A stretch of DNA of 64,000 nucleotides, taken from Blasia pusilla. Its lineage: Eukaryota; Marchantiophyta; Marchantiopsida; Blasiales. Position 1 is the stretch's first letter. Every line of letters begins with the position of its first letter. Below, piece after piece: positions 7,748 through 17,367 of this stretch. A program made the translations under genes and the position numbers. The notes under the pieces are model-generated. The model searched no databases. It worked only from the letters and a program-made list of their open reading frames with translations, and was not told the DNA's origin. The DNA is taken from contig CM114273.1 of NCBI GenBank assembly GCA_050084515.1, forward strand, positions 6,572,001-6,636,000. Direction: 5' to 3'.

Positions 7748-10032
7748 ATGGACAGCGATCAGATTATGACCTGTTTCGAATTCCTCCCGAGCCTGAGGTC
7801 GTGGAGTAAGTATGCCAACACCGCTACTGCCGAGGGGATTCTTTGCCTACTGCTGTTCTTCTTCCTGGCGGACAGATTTGCCCGTCTACTAGCACCACGC
7901 CCCCGATTTCCTCCCGAACCTCCAGGATGGCCCGTCATCGGACACTTCTTCGATCTTGGCCCACTGCCACACATATCGCTGGCCAATCTCGCTCGCAAGT
8001 ACGGACCTCTAATGTCTCTCAGGCTCGGGACCGTAAGAACGGTGGTGGTGTCGTCCCCCGAGATGGCGAGGGAGTTTCTGCATACTCAGGACAAGGTGTT
8101 CTCCTCACGTCCGCACACCATTCCCTCGGAGCTTTTCACGTACAATCGTCGAGACTTGGCGCTGGCACCGATGGACGAAACCTGGCGATTCCTTCGCAAG
8201 ATTACCAGCCACCTCATCTTTAACACCACTCGCATGGAAGCATTTCGTGTAAGGAATAAATTTCTGACCTGTTCTTCGATGGGGCTCACTTTCCTTCTCC
8301 ACAAATCCTTTTCTTGTGAGTCTGTCTTTCGTGCGTAGTTTACTCTTCTAGACTTCGAGTGTCCCAACATCTAGTGTGGATTCAGAAAGTGCTAACCCGA
8401 TTCGGAAGGGGAAACTTCTGCTATGACATGGGGAACGTTGAAATGAAAGAAGGCCTGAAGGGAAGGATGATTGAGGAAAGACGAGTGCGACCAAGATTCA
8501 GTGAATTTTTTTTTCATTATGTGGTTAATTCAGGAATACAGGAAGCAAGAGCTTTTGGGGACATTGCAACGTCTGCTGGAAAGGGGTCGCGCAGGAGAGT
8601 TGGTAGACATGGATTTGTCCTTAATGGAGCTGGCCTTCAACTACATAACTCGAATGCTTTTCAACAAGTCTTTCTACCACCAGAAACAGGATGTGCATTC
8701 TGATATCATATCCTCAGAAGAGGCAAACAGATTCGACCGTGCGATGAGGGACTACATGAATGTCGGGTTCTACTTAGTTGGAGAATTCTTTCCTTTTTTG
8801 AGGAGGTTTGATATTGGTGGCGGTGAGGCCAAATTGCGGAAACTCTTCCGTGACTTCGATCATTTGCTAACAGGAATCGTAGGGGACCGCCGCGAAGAGA
8901 TGGCGAGTGAGGTTCAGAATCATGGCCCCCACGACACCGTGCATATCCAAGGCGATGACCTTTTGGCCCAGCTACTGTCATTGCAAGACAGCTCATGTAG
9001 AGGACAACTCACTGACATTCAGGTTAAAGCTCTTCTGCAGGTACGTGTATATACCCACCGTTCTCAGTACAAGATCCATGACGTATAAGCCGTACGTCAT
9101 CTCTTTCATAATCATGCACCGAGGGCATGATTATGAAAGAGGAGGATTTCGTAGGATGTGTGGGTAAAAGTGGAAGCTGACGAGTCCACGATTTGAAAAG
9201 TTCAGCCACTCTATTTGGAGTACAGTTGTGGAATGTGACCACAGATGTATGGGTTGCACAACACGAAGTAATCTCCACCTATAACAGGGAAAGATCTGCG
9301 GGTGCCCTTGCGATTCAATCTTGCGAATGTGTAGCTTAAGCTCTGAATCGCAGAACCCTGACATATTTTGTGAATGGGTGATGGCAGAATCTGATAGCTG
9401 GTGGAACTTCAGTCCCTGCCACAACTATGGCATGGACTACATCTGAAATCATGCGCAATCCCGAAGTTCTTGGAAGGTTACAAGAAGAACTGGATAGGGT
9501 GGTTGGGAAGGAGAGATTGGTGAGCGAATCGGATCTCGACCACCTCACTTACCTGCAAGCGGTTGTGAAAGAGAGCCTGCGGTTGCACACACCTACACCT
9601 TTGTTAGTCCCCCACTCATCCCTCGCTGCCACTAAAGTTGCCGGGTACGACATCCCGGAGGGCGCCAGAGTGCTCATCAACGTGAGCGCTATATGCAGAG
9701 ATCCCCAGATTTGGGAGGATGCGTCAACTTTCAATCCCGACAGGTTCATCAGCTCCGACGTAGACTACAGAGGGAAGAGTTTCGAGTATTTTCCTTTCGG
9801 CTCCGGCCGCAGAATGTGTCCTGGGATTAGTGTAAGCATCATAATGGTGAAATTCACTATTGCTCAGCTCTTCCATGCGTGCGATTTCTCTCTTCCCCCA
9901 GGTATGAACCCTCAGGACATAAACATGGAAGAACGTTTTGCAATGGACTTATCCAGATCGAATCCCATTAAACTGCATGTGCGCCCGCGCTTGCCTTCGA
10001 GCGTGTACACCGCAGCAGGTTTGGTATTCTAG
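7748..10032 (+). CDS. Cytochrome P450, A-type (CYP71 clan-like), three exons
   Basis: Exons 7748-8248, 8534-9040 and 9388-10032 have GT/AG borders in phase 0 and encode 550 residues. The protein has an N-terminal membrane anchor (about 29-41), proline hinge PPEPPGWP (55-62), C-helix WRFLR (146-150), I helix (337-352), ExxR as KESLR (397-401), FNPDRF (451-456) and heme-binding FGSGRRMCPG with Cys480. It should be an ER-anchored monooxygenase reduced by P450 reductase; the substrate is unknown. The I-helix reads AGGTSV where most P450s have AGxDT, so both the acidic residue and the Thr are missing. The C-terminal tail is slightly long. No premature stop is seen. I cannot assign the CYP family. 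Confidence 0.93.
9078..9141. repeat. Two adjacent perfect hairpins inside P450 intron 2
   Basis: ATGACGTA (9078-9085) pairs with TACGTCAT (9093-9100) across 7 bases. Directly abutting, a 17-base arm starting CTCTTTCATAATC (9101-9117) pairs perfectly with 9125-9141 across a 7-base loop. Both lie in the 347-base intron and should form stems in the pre-mRNA. Confidence 0.9.
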
Positions 10033-11814
10033 GTTAGCTAGATTGACTATTTCTAGAGTCTCGGTAGTGCAGTGGTGTCCAGTGGTGTCCAGAGAAGGAA
10101 AGTGAAGTGATCTAGGATCGACAGACAGAAAAGCCTCATTGCAGGCACGTAAAACATCCAAGAGCTGTGCGAAACATACAGGGCTGCAGTAGCACGTGTT
10201 GAAACTTAAGGAAAAAGCGTGATCGCCGCATGCAGGGGAGCTCCATTTGTGCTTCTCGAGTAGGGCGGGGGGGGGGGTAAGAGGAAAAGTTCGTGTCTCG
10301 CTGTCACATGTCTGCGTTGCATGAAACAAGGAACTCGTTTGGTTCGTGTGTCCGAAATGTACAAGAGTAGTCGTTCCTAAAAGCGCCAAAAAGGCACCAC
10401 TTTTGTATTTTAGCGCTCTCGAATCTTGTGCGATGTCCCTTGCAAAACCCCCAAAGCGTTCACCGAATTGTCTCCCATCACGTTCCTCTACACAACAATA
10501 GCGGAGTAAGACATTTTCCATACGGAGGATATGGAAAGTCATGCGATCGGATGACATATCTTCCGTCCAACTCCAAAGTAACCATCCTAATCTTTCCACA
10601 TCTATTATATTCGTTGAACACCCCTTGACATCTCAAGAACCGTGCCCTAACTCAAGAATATATATACAGAGCGACCATCCATCTGACAGGAATCGATGGT
10701 ACGTAGAAACGAAGCACCTCCGGACGCATACATGCAAGGACATAAAACGCGCACATCCACAGCCGCTCCATCTCTCCAAACGAGCCCGTAAAGTCAAATG
10801 GACGATGGCCAATTGAGGTATTCGGCTGCGGGACGACCACGGCGCCGCCGAGACCCTTTCCAATTAGGGCTGAGCGTCGACGACAGCTAACCGTCTACGA
10901 CGGACAGGCACGTTCGCTACTCCTAAAGATAAAGATCGGTCGGATGAGTAATCAGTACTTACCGACCCGGGATATAGCGGATCTCCGGTTTTCCTTCTAG
11001 TTTTCCTCCGCTGTGTGGCGAAGGTTGGAAGTTGGCTCGATCTTCAGCCGTCATATTTTCAATGGCTCAGCCACCTTCTGTTCTTGGTGGCCTTTCCCCC
11101 ACCGCACCGACGCGATTCCTCTTGTGCGGAGAGGACAGAAAGGTGAACTCGGTAATAACGTCCACGTCTCGCCGTATCAAATATAGCAGCCGCAAATATT
11201 TCTTTTTAGTCCGTCCCTTTTTTACATGATAAATATATCCTGTAAAAGAAAAATTGTAATAATATATATAGAAAATAGGATGGGAAATGATACAAATGAG
11301 GGGGCATAGAGAGGAAAAAAAAACCTTGAGGGGCCAAAACCGGTCCCGAAACAAAAGGCCACCTCCGAAAATTTATGGGTTTATGGCGGAAAATGCACAA
11401 CCTGGGTGGATTGCTATCAGGGAAGTGTTATGGGGTGGAGAGGTTCAACTGAAGAGGGAAAGGTCGATGCTTTCCATTGGCAACAGTCTGTGACCCGATA
11501 CACCAAATCTTGCATCAAGGAGAATAAGAGGACGGAGCATGTCACTCTACTCCAACGCTGCAAGGATAGAAAAACCTTGAAACATGCCATGGAGTGCCAA
11601 GAAGAAATTCATGGGTGGTGAAGGAAACATGCGATTGAGGGGAAGTACAAAGAGTTATGCTCTTGGTTGAGTTGGTGGGCTGTACGAATGAGATAATGGG
11701 GAAACTTCATGCGGGAGGTGAGTTCACTAATTTGTCTCGCTGAAAATTGTTTGAAGAGTTGCAGCGAAAGGTGAGAAGCGTGGGCACTATAGGGAATTCA
11801 ACCCGAAGAAACCA
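10033..11814. other. No gene recognised; P450 3' flank
   Basis: This contains the P450 3' UTR (end not visible; no clear AATAAA), a G11-12 run near 10266-10277, and mixed-composition sequence with only short open stretches lacking recognisable motifs. I see no RNA gene or mobile-element terminus here. Confidence 0.4.
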
Positions 11815-12161
11815 AACAACTTGTCGGATGTGACAGGTTGCCTCCCTGAGTGTTCAACCCGTCGCTTACCAACGGGTTGCTTGAGTGTGCAACCAGTCGG
11901 AACCCGACTGGTTGCAAGTCGCACGGCCAAATTAACTTGCAACCCGTTGGAATCAGATGGGGTTGACGGGTTGCCTTAGAGTGCAACCACTCAAAAAAGG
12001 ACGGGTTGCGAGTCACATGGTCAAATTTACTTGCAACCCGTCGAAATCCAACAGGTTGCACTAGGTGGTTCTCGGGTGTTGCTACATGTCGAAAACCAAC
12101 GGATTACAGAGTCATCCATGGGATGCCTCTCACTTGCAACCCGTCGCGTTTCGGCAGGTAG
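11815..12161. repeat. Array of ~27-bp palindromes (GCAACCCGTCGG type)
   Basis: At least six imperfect palindromes of consensus GCAACCCGTCGGA-n-TCCGACGGGTTGC occur here, near 11818, 11855, 11889, 11940, 12033 and 12135. The unit at 11889-11915 has perfect 12-base arms (GCAACCAGTCGG / CCGACTGGTTGC) around AAC, and its departure from the consensus is matched in both arms. Further units lie at 13899-13925 and across 21110-22213. They are spaced irregularly, so this is not a simple tandem satellite. Confidence 0.85.
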
Positions 12162-12321
12162 CTTTTTTTTTTGCTCATAGAGCTATTTTGGTTCCCTTCT
12201 CACATTGCCGTCGTTGCAGGGATTGAACATTCATGAAAATGCCTTGTGCCCCAACACAAGTGGAGCAGAAAGTGTTCATTCCTCGTGGAGGTCGTCACAA
12301 GCATGACAAAGAATTTCACTT

Positions 12322-13722
12322 GTGGAAGCATGCCAACAAGACCAGGTAAGAGCAATGCTACAGTCTGCAGCATCCCATATCTTCCTCACAAAAGGCATAA
12401 CAAAAGGAAGGAGGCCTTCAATCTACGAGCTCTATGTCAGGGCAGCTGTGAGGTCAGGTGATGAGAAACTCTATGTGGAAGCCTTCAATCGGTGCGTAAC
12501 AGGAACTCCCCTCGAGCAAGACGTACACATTGGTGGGGATATTCATGGGCGCGTTTCAAGACGTACCATACGGATGGTGGTAGAGCACTCCGAGCGAGAC
12601 TCGTGGAGACCAGATAAGTATCTTGACTTCACGCAGGTGAAGAGGCAGCATCGAGGAACGAATCTGGTGATTGATTTGGATGAGGAAATTATGCCACCCA
12701 AGTACTCGGGGACCCTAGACTGCTCCCAAATCTGTGATGGAGTTACTTCTCCAAAATCAGTGAATGTTTTATTTCAAAAGCCCTTCGTTGCTGGAAGTTC
12801 CCAACATCCGATCGCTTGGGTGGTTCAACAATATGGGATCCCGGTCATGGAGGTGGATTGCAACCTGAAACGGTGGCATATATCTTGGAGCAACCCTGGA
12901 CGTGGACCCACTTGCAGGGCAGGATCTGATGGCATTAGGAAAGCATGCGGCACTTTCCTAAATAAGAATTGTACAAGGACTAGAGGACCACTGCTTGGGT
13001 TTTGGGGACTCAAAACCTTGGATCGTTTCACGAGAACCCGGGATCAATTGAAGTACTTCTTCTGCCCAAATGAATCTTGCGCTTTCCGGAAGTCTTATCC
13101 GGCTGTCATTGGAGCTCCGGGAAATACCCCCACGATTTCGCCCATCGCCGCAGGTAGGAATTGCACTCAAGACAAAGTGGACAATCTTACAAGTGTCGGT
13201 TTCATACTCGTAGACGGAGGAAGTTCGGAGCATGTTTGCATTATAGAGACCTTCGAATTTTGTATTCAACCCAAGATTGATGTCAACATGTACCCGAAGA
13301 AGGTGGATGATCTCAATCCACTATTTCTGTTTGAGTCTAGAAATGGGATGAAGAGAAACAAAATGTGTAGGCCAACGGTGGAGAGAGCAAAGCGAATTGC
13401 ATCAGCTCGAGAGGCAAAAATGGAGATCATCGCCACAAAAGATATCCACAGTGGCAATGGAATAGGAAGGATGTATTGGGTCAGGAACAACATTGTAAAT
13501 TCAAGTGTCACAAGGGTGTATGTGGTGCACATCTGTTGCTTTCCCACATGTTCACGTGATGACTTTGTCCAAAGAGAGACAAGTGGGAAAAGGTATTTCC
13601 CTTATAAGCACATATACTATGTGTTGCTTGTAGTTTTAAGAGAGTCGGAGGTAGGAGTAGGAATCCACCAACCAATTCTGTCCCTCAAAGAAGTGCAAAG
13701 TATTCTAAACAAACCACTTTGA
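12322..13722 (+). CDS. 466-codon ORF with degenerate SWIM-like C terminus, function unknown
   Basis: This is one uninterrupted frame of 466 codons ending in TGA at 13720. No catalytic domain is recognised. Near the C terminus (about 13545-13625) the residues PTCSRDDFVQRETSGKRYFP followed by YKHIYYVLL resemble a SWIM zinc finger (CxCx(n)CxH). Two ligands are replaced, the second Cys by Arg and the third by Tyr. A Cys-rich stretch lies mid-protein (CPNESC near 13065). Upstream, 12238-12343 encodes a His/Lys-rich segment (GGRHKHDKEFHLWKHANKTR) that runs into this ORF only with a one-base shift. The ORF may therefore be the large last exon of a gene or a recent pseudogene. Palindromes flank it on both sides. 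SWIM fingers occur in MULE/FAR1-type proteins, so mobile-element ancestry is possible. Codon 1 at 12322 is only the first ATG. Confidence 0.45.
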   Translation: MEACQQDQVRAMLQSAASHIFLTKGITKGRRPSIYELYVRAAVRSGDEKLYVEAFNRCVTGTPLEQDVHIGGDIHGRVSRRTIRMVVEHSERDSWRPDKYLDFTQVKRQHRGTNLVIDLDEEIMPPKYSGTLDCSQICDGVTSPKSVNVLFQKPFVAGSSQHPIAWVVQQYGIPVMEVDCNLKRWHISWSNPGRGPTCRAGSDGIRKACGTFLNKNCTRTRGPLLGFWGLKTLDRFTRTRDQLKYFFCPNESCAFRKSYPAVIGAPGNTPTISPIAAGRNCTQDKVDNLTSVGFILVDGGSSEHVCIIETFEFCIQPKIDVNMYPKKVDDLNPLFLFESRNGMKRNKMCRPTVERAKRIASAREAKMEIIATKDIHSGNGIGRMYWVRNNIVNSSVTRVYVVHICCFPTCSRDDFVQRETSGKRYFPYKHIYYVLLVVLRESEVGVGIHQPILSLKEVQSILNKPL

Positions 13723-14091
13723 GGATGCAAAATGAGGTTTTAGATTGTACTTTCATTTTCCAAAACCCTCACTTTGAGCTTGAACTCTATTTAGCCCAAG
13801 GCAAATGATAGATTTTTTCCAGACCTTGGATGGAAAAAGTGATTGGTTCCACACTTATAATTCCACTAATTTTTCAGTTTTCTAAATTTTGTGCAATTTG
13901 CAACTCGTCGGACTCAGAGGGATTGCCAAAATGTGGAAGAGGAAAAAAAATTTGTGGGAGTGCTTAAGAATTGAGAAGAAAAGTGCAAAAAAAATCACAC
14001 AAAAAGTTTCCTCTCTTCAACCCAATGAAAACTCTCTTCAAATCATAGGAAACTCTCTTCAAAAAAAAGTATCTCTTTGGGTTGAAGGTAG
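13723..14091. other. 3' flank of the SWIM-like ORF with one palindrome
   Basis: A/T-rich sequence with a degenerate GCAACTCGTCGG-type palindrome at 13899-13925. There is also an inverted repeat CTTCAACCCAA (about 14015) / TTGGGTTGAAG (about 14077). No gene is seen. Confidence 0.5.
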
Positions 14092-14140
14092 TTTCCTCTC
14101 TCCTCTCTCCTCTCTTCCTCTCTTCCTCTCCTCTCACCGC
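14092..14140. repeat. CT-rich microsatellite at truncated end of copia element
   Basis: An interrupted run of CTCTC and CTTC units. Copia integrase sequence stops directly beside it. A similar tract at 23051-23114 borders the broken start of gypsy copy B. Confidence 0.85.
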
Positions 14141-14149
14141 ACCTCCCCA

Positions 14150-14724
14150 TAAAGATGCATTTCTTGTTCTTGGACTCCAGCTTGGTCCCGGATGCTTCAA
14201 GAATATGTACAAAACACTCACTACCAAAAATCCTGAAATGTTGGACTGATGGTACCTTACCTGAGTATGATTGATGAGGAGTCATGCCTTGCACAGACTT
14301 GGTAGCACTTCTATTTAGAATGTAAACGGCAGTATTAATAGCTTCAGCCCAAAATCCTTCTATCAAACCTTTTGCTTTCATCATACATCTTGCCATCTCC
14401 ATCACTGTACGGTTTCGACGCTCAACAACTCCATTTTGTTGTGGTGTATGTGCCGTGGTTAACTGTCGCTTGATTCCATGCTCCCCCAAATATTTGTTGA
14501 ATTCTGTTGATAATAATTCTCCTCCTCAATCGGTGCGAAGCTTCTATACCTTCTTTCCTATCTCATTCTCAACCAGCTTGTGCCATACTTTTAATTTTCC
14601 AAAAGCACTTGCCTTATCAGGAAGGAAATATACCCACATCTTCCTACTATAATCCTCGACAACTAAAAAGAAGTAGATATTTCCACGTCGTATACCTTCA
14701 CCCAATACTTTCCCATTGGCATCC
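14150..14724 (-). pseudogene. Copia integrase core, partial
   Basis: Minus-strand translation gives VVEDYSRKMWVYFLPDKASAF, then LRTD-stop-GGE, then TTAHTPQQNGVVERRNRTVMEMAR, the core with its Asp and the Glu of VERRNRT. A later phrase (FRIFGSECFVH) is the usual copia continuation. The GAG-pre-integrase region between protease and core is largely deleted, and TGA replaces one residue after LRTD. Sequence ends near 14150. Confidence 0.88.
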
Positions 14725-15831
14725 TCAATCTCCTTTTTGTGAGACTAAAGAAATTGTGCCTTTCCCTTCTATAGGGCACTTTGCATTATTTCCAACAGTA
14801 ACAACGATGGGCTCTTGTAGAGGCTGTAAGGAGCTATACCAATCCTTATGATTGGTCATATGCCTTGAAGCTCCACTATCGAGCACCCATGCATCTTCAC
14901 TCTTTGACTTAGAGGAATATTTTGCATGTGTGCAAAACTCTTCGATTGCTATCCAAGCATTTACTTCATGTTCTCCTAGTTCTACAGAATTTCCAGACTC
15001 CTTCTTAGGTCTTAAACAACCGTTCTTCTCATCGTGACTCCTCTTTCTACAATCTTTGATAAGATGACCTAGCTTACCACAATAAAAGCATTTGAAGGCT
15101 TTCCTTGGAAATTTCTTCTTGACATTTGAACTCAAATCATGATTTCTACCTCTCTATACGTTGGCAGTAAATGTTGCATCACTTCCCTCTCTTGCTTTGA
15201 AGCGCATTTCCTCTTCTACCAACATTGCACTAAATTGTTCAAAAGTAAACGGCGTGGATCTTACTTGAGTAATCAATGTAGTGACCAAACTATCATACCT
15301 TGGAGGCAAAATCCTTATGCACCGACGTGCCAAATCTTCGCTACACTTTGAAATTCCTACAGACGCCATCTGATCTTGAAGCTTCTTGATCCTTGTCAAA
15401 AAAAATTGCTCCGTGCTTTCTCCTTCTGAAAATTTCTCGGACGTAAGCTGATTCTCAAGATTCTGGATCCGAGTCTCATTCCTCGTTTCATACTGATTCT
15501 TCAGAATGTTCCAAGCCTCAACAACAATGGTTGTATGTTGAATGAGAGTCATGACAGAATCAATTACATTCGTGACAATAGCATATAGAGCATCAATGTT
15601 TCTGCGTTTCCATGCCAGCAATACAACCAGATCGATATTCCCAGATGAAGATGAACATGCAGAACTCAAAGTAGCTTGTGGATTTGAATCGACCCCTATG
15701 GCCGTCTCCCAGATCTCAAATAATTCGAGGACAGTTCTCATTTTGAACTTCCACAATGTATAGTTAGACCCATCTAACTTCCTTTCACCCAGCGGAGGAG
15801 GGTGAACACGAACTGGAAAAGAAGTAGCCAT
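14725..15831 (-). pseudogene. Copia gag with CCHC knuckle and protease
   Basis: The start codon at 15831 opens a copia gag (LDGSNYTLWKFKMR near the N terminus, LPPRYDSLVTTL later), the UBN2-type gag of plant copia elements. One in-frame TAG near 15151-15153 separates it from the second half. That half has the zinc knuckle CFYCGKLGHLIKDC and the protease active site WVLDSGASRHMT, with Asp-Ser-Gly intact. Gag packages the element RNA and the protease releases the mature proteins. Confidence 0.92.
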
Positions 15832-15891
15832 CTCTCAAGATTTTGTGCAAACACACTAGATCGCGAGATACAATATACTGGAAAACATACT

Positions 15892-15903
15892 GCTCTGATA
15901 CTA
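15892..15903 (-). promoter_or_regulatory. Primer-binding site of copia element
   Basis: Minus strand reads TAGTATCAGAGC, one base from the plant initiator-methionine tRNA complement TGGTATCAGAGC, immediately after the LTR end. Confidence 0.88.
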
Positions 15904-16319
15904 CGTGAGAAAAGAGAAAATGAGGAAATCACTAAAATCTTTACAAAACTTAGAGATACAAAGTGGCCTAGTCCGTCCGTGCGCTCACAGAAGAGCTTCG
16001 ATGGAACCTGAATATGGAGATAACTCGACATACGAGAATGCGCTACCGCTACGACTCTCGACTATTTCACTACTCGGGAAACTAGGGTTTTTACCTATTT
16101 TTCTTCATTTCTAAACCCTAAATTGCATTAGGGTGCCCCGCACCCTAACGCGATATAGGGTTAGATAATCCTAGTAACGCTACTCCTAAAACCACCTACA
16201 TCATATTACTATGACTTCTTTGACATCTAAGTCGGAACCATAAATCTAGGCTTCTCCTCATACAAAGGGGGCCGATCAGATTAATGGTGCTCAGAGAAGT
16301 GGATGTTGAGAATCCAACA
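15904..16319 (-). repeat. 5' LTR of copia element
   Basis: Minus strand begins TGTTGGATTCTCAACATCC and ends TTTTCTCACG (ancestral CACA). An inner short palindrome TTAGGGTGC/GCACCCTAA is near 16126-16146. It aligns over its full length to the solo LTR at 16932-17362. Confidence 0.9.
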
Positions 16320-16926
16320 TCGTTATGCAAGCAGAAGATCAATATGTCACTTTCAGGAGATTACCTATCATGAATAGTTTAACAACATTAAAGATGCAAT
16401 AACCAAGGGTGCCTAAATATAGACACTACCATCAACAACAATAGGAATCCAAGTAGACATTCCAATGAGCTTTGCACTCTTTCAAGCAACTCAAAAAAGC
16501 TACCATGAGCACCCATGTATGAATACAATTACCTACTTGTATGAATGATCTGAAGAGACCTCGACTCGAATGCAAAATTTACCTCTTATGTCACTATTTT
16601 GTGTTGCTCGGTCGCTCTCTCACTATTCTATGTTGCTCTATCGCTCCCACATTGTATTTTTATCTCAATAAATACTACATAGCTAAGTGAGTTCTCCAAG
16701 AAGAAAAAACCCTAAAATCGGGGCTGCCACCCAAAACGGTTGCAAAATCCTAACTGCTCAATTTTCAAATTTGAATCTTCCATCATTATACGGCTTCACA
16801 AAAGCAATAAGGGTTTCCCTTTCCAATATGAACGTCGCTTCAAAACACGAAGAGTTGCGCCAAAAAGGGTCGCTCCAAAGTTGCATAGAAGAGTCGCCAT
16901 AAATAATGTAACTCGACACATAGCAT
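16320..16926. other. Spacer between inverted copia LTRs, no gene recognised
   Basis: About 610 bases of mixed sequence separate the two oppositely oriented LTRs. Only short open stretches without recognisable motifs are present. Confidence 0.5.
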
Positions 16927-16931
16927 ATGAA

Positions 16932-17362
16932 TGTTGGATTCTCAACATCCACTTCTCTGAGCAACATTAATCTGATTGGCCCCCTTGTATGAGGAAAATC
17001 CTAGATTGATGGTTCCAACTTAGACGTCGAAGGAGTCATAGTAATATGACGTAGGTGGTTTTAGGAGTAGCGTTACTAGGATTATCTAACCCTATATTGC
17101 ATCAGGGTGCGGGGCACCTTGATGCAATATTAGATGCAAATTTTTTCTATTAATAAAAATGAAGAAAAATAGATAAAAACCCTAGTTTCCCGAGTAGTAA
17201 ATAGTCGAGAGCCGTAGCGATGACACATTCTCATTTGTTGAGTTATCTCCATGTTCAAGTTCCATCGAAGCTCTTCTTTGAGCGTACAGATGGACTAGGC
17301 CACTTTGTATCTCTAAGTTTTGTAAAGATTTCAATGATTTCGTCACTTTCTGTTTTCTCACA
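16932..17362 (+). repeat. Solo copia LTR with 5-bp target-site duplication
   Basis: It begins TGTTGGATTCTCAACATCC and ends TTTTCTCACA. ATGAA occurs directly before (16927-16931) and after (17363-17367), a perfect 5-bp duplication. No primer site follows, so the interior was lost by LTR-LTR recombination. Confidence 0.92.
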
Positions 17363-17367
17363 ATGAA

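Larger units (their letters stand above)
14150..16319 (-). mobile_element. Truncated Ty1/copia retrotransposon
   Basis: Read on the minus strand, the element has a 5' LTR (15904-16319), a primer-binding site (15892-15903), gag with a zinc knuckle, protease and the integrase core. It then breaks at the CT microsatellite near 14145. Reverse transcriptase, RNase H and the 3' LTR are absent. Integrase directly after protease gives the copia order. A solo LTR of the same family in the opposite orientation lies at 16932-17362. Confidence 0.92.

Noticed and set aside
7843-8223. Alternative-frame open stretch inside P450 exon 1
   Set aside because: The P450 frame has the anchor, proline hinge and C-helix motif; the other frame has none.
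8086-8370. Minus-strand ORF across the P450 exon 1/intron 1 boundary
   Set aside because: No motif, and it overlaps a well-supported exon and splice donor on the other strand.
9949-10599. 216-codon minus-strand open stretch after the P450
   Set aside because: It overlaps the P450 C-terminal coding end and 3' UTR, with no domain and no homology between copies to support it.
16126-16146. Interstitial telomere repeat in the copia LTR
   Set aside because: The AAACCCTAA-like words form a short palindrome conserved as part of the LTR, not a telomeric array.
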